From: Theocolax elegans
Lineage: Eukaryota; Arthropoda; Insecta; Hymenoptera; Cerocephalidae
Assembly: GCA_026168455.1 (NCBI GenBank)
Contig: CM047425.1
Coordinates: 22,026,648-22,090,647 of the forward strand
Length of the DNA: 64,000 nt
Direction of reading: 5' to 3'
Shown: piece by piece, positions 8,584-21,277 of the stretch
How positions within the stretch are numbered: the stretch's first letter is position 1
How the letters are laid out: every line of letters begins with the position of its first letter
The notes under the pieces: model-generated
Databases searched by the model: none
Told to the model about the DNA's origin: nothing
Seen by the model: only the letters and a program-made list of their open reading frames with translations
Translations under genes and position numbers: made by a program

Positions 8584-10000
8584 CTAGGGGGTCCTCGCCC
8601 CCTGCGCGCTTCACGCGCCAACCCCAATTTTTAATTTCGAAAAAGGTTTTTGTAATTAATTTATTAAAAATAATGTTTCAAATTGTATTATTGTTTCACT
8701 TCCATGGACACCTTAGAAATTAAACAGATTCATACTGTTACGACCCGACTTCGTGAAGTCGGTGTCTTCGCGGGAGTTCCGCTAAACAATAATTATTTGT
8801 TTAACGCGGTAGACTCGCTGTCAGCTCGAGAACCTCTCTGTTTCCTTACCTGTGCGTTATGTGAATGTGGCGTTACGTTACGTTTAAAGACTTATGAATA
8901 ACGTGATTGCTGGTGAGCGTTATGTCACGTTTATAAACGTTTATGTAGGATTTATTTGTTAGGATAGTATTATTATGAAATAATTATTCATTTATGTTGT
9001 TTTATTTAAAGTATCGATATATGCTTTTATTATTATACTTTATCAAATACAGTATTTATAATAAGTAAAAATTCCTAAAATAAATTCCCGAATAATCAGA
9101 CTTTACATGTATTTTATTATTCTTAAGTTACACGATATTAATTCGTGGCAATGAGTTAAGGTTTTAATATAATGATGTAGAGTCTTACTGCGAATGCTTG
9201 ATTTGCTGGATTCGCGTTCAGCAGGCCCTTATCTTTCTGCTACCGTCGAATTTCGTTAGCGACTGCTCGAAGATCGGATCCTTTTCGACGGATGCACGAT
9301 ATTAATCGGTTCTAATCAATTAATATCTCTGTGAGATGTATTTAATTCACTAACGCCGGGGATCCTTGCGGCGGAGACACTATTCTATCAATTCACTTCC
9401 TGGGACACGTTAACCAGGTTGCGTACGTTGGACTCGCGGGTTCTCTAAGTCCGGAGGCAAACGGCTCGGAGGAAGGAATTAGTCTGACGTATTGTTCGAA
9501 TTTACAATTTGAAGAGCCGTTTGCGTCCTTGATTTGAACCAATAAGCGATCGACGCGCATAAAGCTTAGGTTCTTGACTTTATTGCAAAAATGCTGCGTC
9601 GATGCTTTAGCGGTCAGCGACCGATGCCGTTTCGCGAAGTAAGCTTAATTTTCATTTCTACGCGTGTTCTTTATAATTCGATTTTGTCAACTTATAAAAA
9701 TATATATTATTATAACTAAATATATTTAGACGTCTATGGGACGTCACAATACAACACCTTGGAGGTACTGTTATAGTGCATTGGTTTTTATACCAAACAC
9801 CTAAAAACCTGTTTCTTCCATTTCTCCCGTAATTCTTAGTTTGCACACTCTTTCAAAATTTGCGTTATAATCCATAATTATATCCAATTTATTTTTTGCT
9901 TTAGTTACAGAGCTCATATATTTATTTTGATTAATATAAATAAATTAATTCCTTAAATAACCTTCTGTTTCTAATAATAAATACATACTTGTTTATTTAA
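8584..10000 (-). mobile_element. Helitron-like element, 3' end facing left, split by a solo LTR
   Basis: CTAG at 8584-8587 is the 3' terminus read on the minus strand. It is followed inward by two short GC hairpins (GGGG...CCCC and GCGCGC..GCGCGC type) and then the family-specific sequence with CCATGGACACCTTA and the AACACCTTGGAGGTACTG block at 9752. The element continues after the LTR insertion (8736-9748). Copies with the same terminal pattern occur at 21117-21250, 21278-21450, 29850-29998 and 55404-55580. The TA repeat on the outer side fits insertion in an AT target. A Helitron or HINE-type assignment is inferred from the hairpin plus CTAG end; no Rep/helicase gene is present, so it is non-autonomous. 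The 5' limit is not resolved. Confidence 0.5.
8736..9748. mobile_element. Solo LTR (Gypsy-like), 1013 bp, TSD ATAC
   Basis: The element begins TGTTACGACCCG and ends GACGTCACA, with short inverted termini (TGTTACG against CGTCACA). It is flanked by the perfect 4-bp duplication ATAC (8732-8735 and 9749-9752). Removing it rejoins the surrounding Helitron-like sequence (CAGATTC...AACACCTTGG) as seen uninterrupted at 21420, which confirms both borders. A 4-bp duplication with TG..CA ends is typical of Gypsy elements. Orientation is not determined. Confidence 0.85.
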
Positions 10001-10129
10001 AATATTTTTTTATATAAATATACATTATCTACTCACTTATATATCCATACAATATTGAAATTTTAATTTAAAAAATATTTAAATTAAATGCTCCTAAATT
10101 AATAATTTTTAAAAAAATTTTCAATTGTA

Positions 10130-10684
10130 ATTCGTATTTTATATTGTCATGGTTAAAATTTGAATTTTCTTTTGCCATTACTGTTTATAATAGAATTATC
10201 TTAAAAATGTTATAATTAATTTATTTAATTTTTAACACATTGTATATATCATCATGTGGATATTTGGAAAAGTATATGACATAATTGATTAATATTTATT
10301 TTATCTTCAAACAATTTTGCATCTGTATTTAAGCATTACATTGAATTTTAGATCCGTTATTATTATTGAGTACACATTTAAGAATTTTATGAGTGTTATC
10401 AGGAATGAGTAAACTTATATACATTCTTTCAAGTTATATTCACAACTCCTTTTGCGCAAGGAAAAAATGCATATATATTATCTATTCATGAAACAACATA
10501 ATTATGAAATATATATATATATATATCTCTATAATATATAAATATTTCGCCGCCGCCGCCGCCGTGTCTAAGAATTCAGAATTCAACATATATATATATG
10601 TTTTATATATAGATGTCATATATATGTTATATATATGTTATATATATGTTATATATATGTCAATATATGTTATATATATATGTC

Positions 10685-10729
<45 letters not shown>

Positions 10730-11110
10730 CGTGTGTGTGTGTACGTGTTATTTGTTTTTTCAAGAATAGATAATATATGTATTTTTTCCGTGCGCAAAAG
10801 AAAGTTGTAAGAATAACTTGAAAGAATGTGTATTAGTTTACTTATTCCTGATAAAACTCATAAAATAAAAACGGACCTAAAATTTAATGTAATGTTTTTA
10901 AAAATATGCACAATTTTTCGAAGATAAAATAAATATTAATTAAGTATAACATACACTTTTCCAAATATCTATATGTGAAATATACAATAAATTAAAAATT
11001 AAATACATTAATTATTGCATTTTTAAGATAATTCTATTATAAACAGTAATGGCAAAAGAAAATTCAAATTTTAACAGTGGCAATATAAAATACGAATTAC
11101 ATTTCAAAAG
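10130..11110. repeat. Inverted repeat around a GCC/TA/GT microsatellite core
   Basis: Sequence at 10130-10480 reappears inverted at about 10760-11110, for example TTGCGCAAGGAAAAAATGCA against ATTTTTTCCGTGCGCAAAAG. The centre (10500-10750) holds a (GCC)5 run, the palindrome AAGAATTCAGAATTC, TATATG repeats and a (GT)n tract. The whole is repeated at 15130-16090 and, inverted, at 23700-24660. It looks like a fold-back transposon interior and has no coding content. Confidence 0.7.
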
Positions 11111-11125
11111 TTTTTCGAAAATTGT

Positions 11126-12093
11126 TATATACATCAAAGTTTATTTAACTTAATAATAATTATATCAGCAAAGAATTTTTATTTATCCAAATCCTATACA
11201 GGATTTCCAGCAAAACTCGCTGGCAATGGGAGTTAACAAGAAAATTATATCTATTATTCCTCTGTCTCTATCTATCCGATATTTTAAATTTAGTTGATTT
11301 CCTTTATTTATCTAAATAAGTATTTGAATATTGCTTACCTTGAATTAATGTGAGTTTACTCCTCCTTATAATTGATTAAATTTATTTAATTTAAATAGTC
11401 CGAATTAATTATATATATGTATGTATGTATGCCTTTATTTGCTTCAAATGGATGGTTTCGTATATAATTTATTTAATTTAAATCGTCTAAATTAATTATA
11501 TATATATGTATGTAAGTATGTTTTTATTTCCTCCAAATGGCTTCTCAATAGATTTGATTTCTTGTCTTATTTATCTAATTAGTAATTATCTATATAACTG
11601 ATTAATTTCCAGAAAAAAAAAGGCTATGCGTCTAGCGCGTTTAAGGCCTATGAGCGTACTGACGCCACGCCGTGCAGATTTTTGCCAAGAGCGTGGGCAG
11701 GAATGCACCTCTCCCCAAATTAGTTTGACGTCATAATTAGGGGGAGAGTGCAACTACGCACTTTTCGCTACCTGACATTGGCCTTGTAGAGCACTTTCCT
11801 TACTTTCATCTGGCCTATTCAAAACTTAGTACTAGTTTTTGAAATATTATTTCGAATGTTCGTCTGAGTTTATAGATATTATATACGCACAATTGGCCTA
11901 ATGTAGTTAGTTTTTTTTTTATTTATAAAATCTAGATTATATATTTTATAATTTAGGTATTTACTATGCAAATTTGCATGCGTATATAATATTCATAAAC
12001 TATTCACAAATACATATAAATTAGCCTAATTTTTCAATTTACGCATGTATATTTAGTTACAGGCATATATATATAAAAGTATGCATGTAACAA
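11126..12093. mobile_element. About 970-bp insertion, absent from the inverted copy
   Basis: The inverted copy at 23690-23720 reads directly from TTTTCGAAAA into TTATTATTTTAGTAGTATT, whereas here the same two flanks are separated by about 970 bp. The insert therefore has an empty site in this window. Its ends (TGTTATATACATC… and …GCATGTAACA) are weakly inverted. It contains a clear hairpin, TGCACCTCTCCCC…GGGGGAGAGTGCA (11704-11752). No ORF is found. Unit 2 of the tandem duplication carries the same insert at about 16102-17060. Confidence 0.6.
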
Positions 12094-12667
12094 AAATTAT
12101 TATTTTAGTAGTATTTAATTTTAATATTATTCAAATCAAATTTAAAAATTGTATGGATATATAAGTAAGTAGATTACGTATATTTATATAAAACAATATT
12201 TTAAATAAACAAGTATGTATTTATTAGAAACAAAAGGTTATTTAAGGAATGCCTTTGTTTATAATAATTAAAATAAATATATGGGCTCTGTAACTAAAGG
12301 GAAAAATAAATTGGATATAATTATGGATTAAAACGCAAATTTTGAAAGAGGGTGCAAATTACGAATTACGGGAGAAATGGAAGTAACAGGTTTTTATTTA
12401 TATACCGCTAAAATATTATAAATAATTCTTTAAAACTAATACAAAAATTAATTTAATTAAGAAGAAAGTTTTATTACTCTAAAAGTACAAAATATTAATG
12501 ACATATAGAACTCTTGGCGATGACTTTAATAAATTAATTTTAGGAGGTAAAGTTCTATTTAGATCCCTTTAAAATAATCTAAAATTTTAATAGGTTTTTA
12601 CTAAATACTACAATTAAGTATATGCACTTTACTATTTTTGGTAAGTTAATTGTTCATTAACACACAC

Positions 12668-12699
<32 letters not shown>

Positions 12700-13220
12700 A
12701 CACCTTTGGTGTAAATTATGTCCTAAAATACGTGAAAATTAGTGATTTTATGAGGTTTATGAGGCATAACTTACAACAGCGGTCTTGGCCAATAAGCTAA
12801 CCCAAGCCATTCGAAAGCTCGCGAAAAATGTGAACTTTTGAGAGGTGTTAGATTAAAATCGATTATGGTGTGGTAGCCTTTTTTTTGATATTCAATATGT
12901 CCGGGTGTTCTATCTCTTCGAGATTTTAAAATTAAGAAATGTAACCATGGTAGATAAGTTCTAAAGATTAATTTAAACAAAAGTTGTTCGTAATGTTTTT
13001 TCAAAAAAATCAACAGATTTTGAGTTAAATGGCTTTAAAAATAGAAATTTTTCTAAAAAATTGAAAAATTTCCACTTTTTATGGTCGAATAACTCTTAAA
13101 CAAATTATTTTTAACACTTAAATTTTTTTTGTATGTTCTGGAAGATGTTTCCAGCCTGTTCTCAAATTCTGGAGTGATTTAAAATTTTCATCGTACCACT
13201 TGACGTGAAATAGCCCATAT
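12700..13220. mobile_element. MITE-like repeat with CACTTGACGTGAAATAG terminus
   Basis: Copies lie at 12700-13220, 17680-18190 and, inverted, 22640-23170. The terminus CGTACCACTTGACGTGAAATA matches the ACGTGAAGTGG terminus of the palindromic family at 24858-25856 and 29073-29585 with a few changes, so these look like subfamilies. The identical short open frames inside the first two copies (12771-13013 and 17736-17978) have no protein-like character and simply reflect the duplication. Confidence 0.55.
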
Positions 13221-15283
13221 ATATGTATATATATATATGTATGTATGTGGGTGTGTGTGCGTGCGGCGGAATATTTATATAATATATATATATATATTTT
13301 AAAATTGTTTTTTCAAGAATACATAATATATGTATTTTTTCCGTGCGCAAAAAAAAAGTTGTGAACATAACTTGAAAGAATGTGTATTTGTTTACTCATT
13401 CTTGATAAAACTCATAAAATTTTTAAACGTATACTCAATAATAATAACGGATCTAAAATTCAATGTAATGCTTCAAATACAATACAAAATTGTTTGAAGA
13501 TGAAATAAATATTAATCAAGTATAACATACACTTTTCCAAATATCCATATGATATATACAATGGGTTAAAAATTAAATATATTAATTCTTGCATTTTAAG
13601 ATAATTCTATTATAAACAGTATAGGCAAAAGAAAATTCAAATTTTAACAGTGGCAATATAAAATACGAATTACATTTGAATAGATTTTCAAAAACTATTA
13701 ATTTAGGAGCATTTAATTTAAATATTTTTTAAATTAATACTTCAAAATTGTATGTATATATGTGTGTAGATAATTTATACTTATATACAATATTTTAAAT
13801 AAACAAGTAGTCTTTATAATGTCACGTCCAGACTGCACCAATACCATAAAAAAATATTACAAGAGGCAAATGGTTAATAAACAATTCGCGTTCCTTTCGC
13901 TCTTGTTTGACTAGGACTAGCCTTACGTCTCCGGGAGTAGCGAGCGAAGTTATTTTGAGAGTAGAGAGTGCAGGATATAATGTGGGATAAATAAAATAAT
14001 ATGTTTATTTCGTATTCATTAGCATTATTTATTTAAATATAATATGCTGTTTTTTCTTTAAATGACACGTTGAAACTAAATTATTACAGCTTTTTAATGG
14101 GCAAAAACACATAAAATTACACTCTTTATTAACAATTGTATAAAAATTATTTTAAGTCGAATAACTATAATTTATTGATAAAAAGTGTACGGCGAACACA
14201 TTAACACATTATAGAATAAAGATACACAAGGTTTTTTTTTATTTAAACTTATAATCGAAATAAGAATTGTTATAAATAAATGCAGATTTAATTAAAAATT
14301 ATTGTCGTTTTAACATGAATTATGTTATAAAGTGTTTCAAACCGCGAATGTTGCAAATTAAATGCAATACACGTATAATTATATAAAAATTGTAAATATA
14401 ATAAATAATTGTTATAAAAGAAAAACGGTGGTTCAGCAATCGAAACAACATAAAATCAGGTTGCCTTACGAATAATACAGCGTATAGATAGCCGAAAAGA
14501 ATATACCTTAAGTACCCAAATATATAGATATATATATGTATATATATATATATATATGTGTGTATATTCGGTGAGAACGAAGGTCCGCCTTGAACGTGGG
14601 TAGCGGTGTCAGATTGCCGTATAAGTCCTGCTAGACCTGCGCTCGACGTTAGATGTGTATGTTGGAGTTCGACGATTTCCAGATGTCGAAGTCGTAGTTC
14701 CTCGACTATGGCTTGTAGATGTCAATGATACGTCTCGTTCCTCTTGTGATTTTTAATACGTATTATTTCAAAGTTCAAGTAGCAGAGCCACGCCCTTGGA
14801 TAAAATCAAAGAGTGTCCAGCAGAGCTTCGCCTTGCGAAAGCTTTAGATGAAAATTTAGGAGTGCCTGTGTCTGTTCTGGGTCCTCTTTATATACCCTAA
14901 AATCTATGCATCTCTCTTGTCTTACATCTCTTACTTGTCTTACACTTTGCCTTATATGGAGGATGTAGTAGTTCTCGATTTTCTGTGCTGCACCCGATTG
15001 GACCGTTAGATGTGCGTAATTAAAAATTATCGAATCCCGTGCATTTCTGTATCGCTTCGTAGTTAATTCGGAGATTTGCTGTCCCCTCTTTTATTACTGC
15101 GACATTATCCAGAGAACGGCTTAATTTATTACTTCCTTCTAATGCTTGAATTTTATAGTCCATGTTTCCCATCGCCGGTTCTTCTCCGAGCATTGATTTT
15201 TAGTGCAGTACAAAAAAAAAAACTCTTGCGCAACCCTCATTTCGATCTCACTATCGGTGATCCCGCTTGTATGCGTACAGGCT

Positions 15284-15670
15284 TTGATTAATATTTATTT
15301 TATCTTCAAACAATTTTGCATCTGTATTTAAAGCATTACATTGAATTTTAGATCCGTTATTATTATTGAGTAACATTTAAGAATTTTATGAGTGTTATCA
15401 GGAATGAGTAAACTTATATACATTCTTTCAAGTTATATTCACAACTTCTTTTGCGCAAGGAAAAAATGCATATATATTATCTATTCATGAAACAACATAA
15501 TTATGAAATATATATATATATATATATCTCTATAATATAAATATTTCGCCGCCGCCGCCGCCGTGTCTAAGAATTCAGAATTCAACATATAATATGTTTT
15601 ATATATAGATGTCATATATATGTTATATATATGTTATATATATGTCTATATGTTATATATATATGTATAT

Positions 15671-15705
<35 letters not shown>

Positions 15706-18700
15706 CGTGTGTGTGTGTACGTGTTATTTGTTTTTTCAAGAATAGATAATATATGTATTTTTCCGTGCGCAAAAGAAAGTGTAAGAATAACTTGAAAGAA
15801 TGTGTATTAGTTTACTTATTCCTGATAAAACTCATAAAATAAAAACGGACCTAAAATTTAATGTAATGTTTTTAAAAATATGCACAATATTTTCGAAGAT
15901 AAAATAAATATTAATTAAGTATAACATACACTTTTCCAAATATCTTATGTGAAATATCATAAATTAAAAATTAAATACATTAATTATTGCATTTTTAAGA
16001 TAATTCTATTATAAACAGTAATGGCAAAAGAAAATTCAAATTTTAACAGTGGCAATATAAAATACGAATACATTTCAAAAGTTTTTCGAAAATTGTTATA
16101 TACATCAAAGTTTATTTAACTTAATAATAATTATATCAGCAAAGAATTTTTATTTATCCAAATCCTATACAGGATTTCCAGCAAAACTCGCTGGCAATGG
16201 GAGTTAACAAGAAAATTATATCTATATTCCTCTGTCTCTATCTATCCGATATTTTAAATTTAGTTGATTTCCTTTATTTATCTAAATAAGTATTTGAATA
16301 TTGCTTACCTTGAATTAATGTGAGTTTACTCCTCCTTATAATTGATTAAATTTATTTAATTTAAATAGTCCGAATTAATTATATATATGTATGTATGTAT
16401 GCCTTTATTTGCTTCAAATGGATGGTTTCGTATATAATTTATTTAATTTAAATCGTCTAAATTAATTATATATATATGTATGTAAGTATGTTTTTATTTC
16501 CTCCAAATGGCTTCTCAATAGATTTGATTCTTGTCTTATTTATCTAATTAGTAATTATCTATATAACTGATTAATTTCCAGAAAAAAAAGGCTATGCGTC
16601 TAGCGCGTTTAAGGCCTATGAGCGTACTGACGCCACGCCGTGCAGATTTTTGCCAAGAGCGTGGGCAGGAATGCACCTCTCCCCAAATTAGTTTGACGTC
16701 ATAATTAGGGGGAGAGTGCAACTACGCACTTTTCGCTACCTGACATTGGCCTTGTAGAGCACTTTCCTTACTTTCATCTGGCCTATTCAAAACTTAGTAC
16801 TAGTTTTTGAAATATTATTTCGAATGTTCGTCTGAGTTTATAGATATTATATACGCACAATTGGCCTAATGTAGTTAGTTTTTTTTTTATTTATAAAATC
16901 TAGATTATATATTTTATAATTTAGGTATTTACTATGCAAATTTGCATGCGTATATAATATTCATAAACTATTCACAAATACATATAAATTAGCCTAATTT
17001 TTCAATTTACGGCATGTATATTTAGTTACAGGCATATATATATAAAAGTATGCATGTAACAAAAATTATTATTTTAGTAGTATTTAATTTTAATATTATT
17101 CAAATCAAATTTAAAAATTGTATGGATATATAAGTAAGTAGATTACGTATATTTATATAAAACAATATTTTAAATAAACAAGTATGTATTTATTAGAAAC
17201 AAAAGGTTATTTAAGGAATGCCTTTGTTTATAATAATTAAAATAAATATATGGGCTCTGTAACTAAAGGGAAAAATAAATTGGATATAATTATGGATTAA
17301 AACGCAAATTTTGAAAGAGGGTGCAAATTACGAATTACGGGAGAAATGGAAGTAACAGGTTTTTATTTATATACCGCTAAAATATTATAAATAATTCTTT
17401 AAAACTAATACAAAAATTAATTTAATTAAGAAGAAAGTTTTATTACTCTAAAAGTACAAAATATTAATGACATATAGAACTCTTGGCGATGACTTTAATA
17501 AATTAATTTTAGGAGGTAAAGTTCTATTTAGATCCCTTTAAAATAATCTAAAATTTTAATAGGTTTTTACTAAATACTACAATTAAGTATATGCACTTTA
17601 CTATTTTGGTAAGTTAATTGTTCATTAACACACACATATATATATATATATATTATATATATATTACACATTTGGTGTAAATTATGTCCTAAAATACGTG
17701 AAAATTAGTGATTTATGAGGTTTATGAGGCATAACTTACAACAGCGGTCTTGGCCAATAAGCTAACCCAAGCCATTCGAAAGCTCGCGAAAAATGTGAAC
17801 TTTTGAGAGGTGTTAGATTAAAATCGATTATGGTGTGGTAGCCTTTTTTTTGATATTCAATATGTCCGGGTGTTCTATCTCTTCGAGATTTTAAAATTAA
17901 GAAATGTAACCATGGTAGATAAGTTCTAAAGATTAATTTAAACAAAAGTTGTTCGTAATGTTTTTTCAAAAAAATCAACAGATTTTGAGTAAATGGCTTT
18001 AAAAATAGAAATTTTTCTAAAAAATTGAAAAATTTCCACTTTTTATGGTCGAATAACTCTTAAACAAATTATTTTAACACTTAAATTTTTTTTGTATGTT
18101 CTGGAAGATGTTTCCAGCCTGTTCTCAAATTCTGGAGTGATTTAAAATTTTCATCGTACCACTTGACGTGAAATAGCCCATATATATGTATATATATATA
18201 TGTATGTATGTGGGTGTGTGTGCGTGCGGCGGAATATTTATATAATATATATATATATTTTAAAATTGTTTTTTCAAGAATACATAATATATGTATTTTT
18301 TCCGTGCGCAAAAAAAAAGTTGTGAACATAACTTGAAAGAATGTGTATTTGTTTACTCATTCTTGATAAAACTCATAAAATTTTTAAACGTATACTCAAT
18401 AATAATAACGGATCTAAAATTCAATGTAATGCTTCAAATACAGATACAAAATTGTTTGAAGATGAAATAAATATTAATCAAGTATAACATACACTTTTCC
18501 AAATATCCATATGATATATACAATGGGTTAAAAATTAAATATATTAATTCTTGCATTTTTTAAGATAATTCTATTATAAACAGTATAGGCAAAAGAAAAT
18601 TCAAATTTTAACAGTGGCAATATAAAATACGAATTACATTTGAATAGATTTTCAAAAACTATTAATTTAGGAGCATTTAATTTAAATATTTTTTAATTAA

Positions 18701-20250
18701 TATTTCAAAATTGTATGTATATATAGTGTGTAGATAATTTATACTTATATAACACAATATTTTAAATAAACAAGTATGTCTTTATTAATGTCACGTCCAG
18801 ACTTGCACCAATACCATAAAAAAATATTACAAGAAGGCAAATGGTTAATAAACTTCGCGTTCCTTTCGCTCTTGTTTGACTGGACTAGCCTTACGTCTCC
18901 GGGAGTAGCGAGCGAAGTTATTTTTGAGAGTAGAGATGCAGGATATAATGTGGGATAAATAAAATAATATTTTATTTCGTATCATTGGCATTATTTATTT
19001 AAATATAATATGCTGGTTTTTCTTTAAATGACACGTGAAACTAAATTATTACAGCTTTTTAATGGGCAAAAACACATTTAAAATTACACTTTTATTACAT
19101 TGTATAAATTATTTAAGTCGAATAACTATAATTTTATTGAATAAACAAGTGTACGGCGAACACATTAACACATTATAGAATAAAAGGATACACAAGGTTT
19201 TTATTATAACTTATAATCGAAATAGAATGTTATAAATAAATGCAGATTTAATTAAAAATTATTGTCGTTTTAACATGAATTATGTTAATAAAGTGTTTTC
19301 AAACCGCGAATGTTGCAAATAAATGCAATACACGTATAATTATTATAAATAAATTGTAATATATAATAAATATTGTTATAAAAGAAAACGGTTGGTTCAG
19401 CATCGAAACAACATAAAATATCAGGTTGCCTTTACGAATAATACAGCGTATAGATAGCCGAAAAGAATATACCTTAAGTACCCAAATATATAGATATATA
19501 TATGTATATATATATATATATATGTGTGTATATTCGGTGAGGACGAAGGTCCGCCTTGAACGTGCGTGGTAGCGGTGTCAGAATTGCCGTATAATGTCCT
19601 GCTAGACCTGCGTCGACGTTAGATGTGTATGCGTTGGGTTCGACGATTTCCAATGTCGAAGTCGTAGTTTCCTCGACTATGGCTTGTAGATGTCAATGAT
19701 ACGTCTCGATTCCTCTTGTGATATTTTAATACGTTATTTCAAAGTTCAAGTAGCAGAGCCACGCCCTTGGATAAAATCAAAGAGGTGTCCAGCAGAGCTC
19801 GCCTTGCGAAAGCTTTAGATGAAAATTTAGGAGTGCCTTGTCTGTTCTGGGTCCTCTTTATATACCCTAAAATCTATGCATCTCTCCTTGTCTTACATCT
19901 TCCTTGTCTTACACTTTGCCTTATAGGAGAGTGTAGTAGTTTCTCGATTTTCTGTGCTTGCACCCGATTGGACGTTAGATGTGCGTAATTAAAAATTATC
20001 GATCCCGTGCATTTCTGTATCGCTTCGTAGTTAATTCGGAGAATTTGCTGTCCCCTCTTTTATTACTGCGAATTATCCAGAGAACGGCTTAATTTATTAC
20101 TTCCTTCTAATGCTTGAATTTTTAGTCCATTTCCCATCGCGGTTCTTCTCCGAGCATTGATTTATAGTGCAGTACAAAAAAAAAAAACTCTTGCGCAACC
20201 CTTCATTTCGATCTCACTATCGGTGATCCCGCTTGTATGCGTACAGGCTT
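15284..20250. repeat. 5-kb tandem duplication, unit 2
   Basis: Second direct copy of 10285-15283 (see that entry). It continues without a break into unique-to-this-copy sequence at 20251, which completes the LTR-like block to 20472. The junction at 15283/15284 joins mid-LTR sequence to mid-Helitron sequence with only 2-3 bases of shared sequence. Confidence 0.85.
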
Positions 20251-20472
20251 CGAATATATCTTCAACTCTACTTATCCGTCTCTTTTTCGTTTGAAACACT
20301 CGTGAATTATCGTCCGCTAGCTCTATAAATTATATTTTATATTACTGCATTTACTTAGAACTATTCCTATCAACCTTATTTCGTTTTTCTCCCACGCCGT
20401 AATTTTATTCTAAACTACACAGTACTTTTTTACGAAAAATAATAATATAATTTTCGTCGGGAACGCGACAAT
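18788..20472. mobile_element. LTR-like block with TGTCACG…CGCGACA ends
   Basis: It starts TGTCACGTCCAGAC and ends GGGAACGCGACA, giving inverted termini TGTCACG/CGCGACA of the same style as the two solo LTRs at 8736 and 36342. It interrupts sequence that elsewhere reads continuously from ACAAGTATGT into TAGAAACAGAAGG (compare 29640-29665). Flanks are ATTAA and ATAAG, an imperfect duplication at best. The truncated partner in unit 1 runs from about 13816 to 15283. At 1.7 kb it is long for an LTR, so it may contain a secondary insertion. Confidence 0.5.
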
Positions 20473-21250
20473 AAGAAACAGAAGGATATTTAAGAAATGA
20501 ATTTGTTTATAATAATTAAAATAAATATGGGCTCTGTAACTAAAGGAAAAATAAATTGGATATAATTATGGATTAAAACGCAATTTGAAAGAGGTGCAAA
20601 TTACGAATTACGGGAGAAATGGAAGAAACGGTTTTTATTTATATAGCGCTAAAATTTTATAAATAATTCTTAAAAACTAATACAAAAATTAACTTTAATT
20701 AAGAAGAAAGTTTTATTACTCTTAAAGTACAAAATATTAATGACATAGAACTTTTGGCGATGATCGTTCGTCATTAAATAAATTAATTTCTAGGAGGTGA
20801 AGTTCTATTTATAACCATTTAAAATAATCCAAATTTTAATAAGTTGTTAACTAAAATACTACAATTTAGTAAGTATATGTACTTTACTATTTTTGGTAAG
20901 TAATTTTTCATTAACATTTATAATTATTAAAATATAAATTTAAGCTTTATAAGAATTCATATAGTTTAAAATTTACAGTTCACATTTCATATGTCTCTAT
21001 TTTTTTTATATTTTTTATTCTGATTTCATTACACTAAATTTTCGTAAACTTTTATTTATAAATTATAATAACCATAGCAATACCTCCAAGGTGTTGTGTG
21101 AATCTGTTTAATTTTTAAGGTGTCCATGATAGATAAAAAATAATACAATTTAAAACATTATTTTAAATAAATTAATTACGAAAAACCTTTTCGAAACTTA
21201 AAAATAGGGGGTTGGCGCGCGAAGCGCGCAGGGGGGCGAAGCCCCCCTAG
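20473..21250 (+). mobile_element. Helitron-like element ending at CTAG 21250, left arm of palindrome
   Basis: Reads toward a 3' end made of hairpin GCGCGC-GAA-GCGCGC (21215-21229), hairpin GGGGGG-CGAA-CCCCCC (21231-21247) and terminal CTAG (21247-21250), followed by a TA tract. The body carries the AAGGTGTCCATG block and the family sequence seen at 29640-29998. No ORF is present. It is paired head to head with the minus-strand copy starting at 21278. Confidence 0.55.
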
Positions 21251-21277
21251 TATATATATATATATACTATATATATA

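Larger units (their letters stand above)
10285..15283. repeat. 5-kb tandem duplication, unit 1
   Basis: The unit matches 15284-20250 almost base for base along its whole length, in direct orientation, with no spacer. Its left edge is TTGATTAATATT at 10285 and its right edge falls inside the LTR-like sequence (…GCGTACAGGC at 15282). The copies differ mainly by single-base insertions and deletions in short homopolymers, most densely at 13800-15280. Contents are the fold-back region, a roughly 970-bp insertion at 11126-12093, a MITE related to 22640-23200 (12700-13220), and the truncated LTR-like block from 13816. Confidence 0.85.

Noticed and set aside
12771..13013. 80-codon ORF repeated identically at 17736-17978
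   Set aside because: Identity comes from the 5-kb tandem duplication; the sequence is inside a MITE-like repeat present again inverted at 22640-23170.
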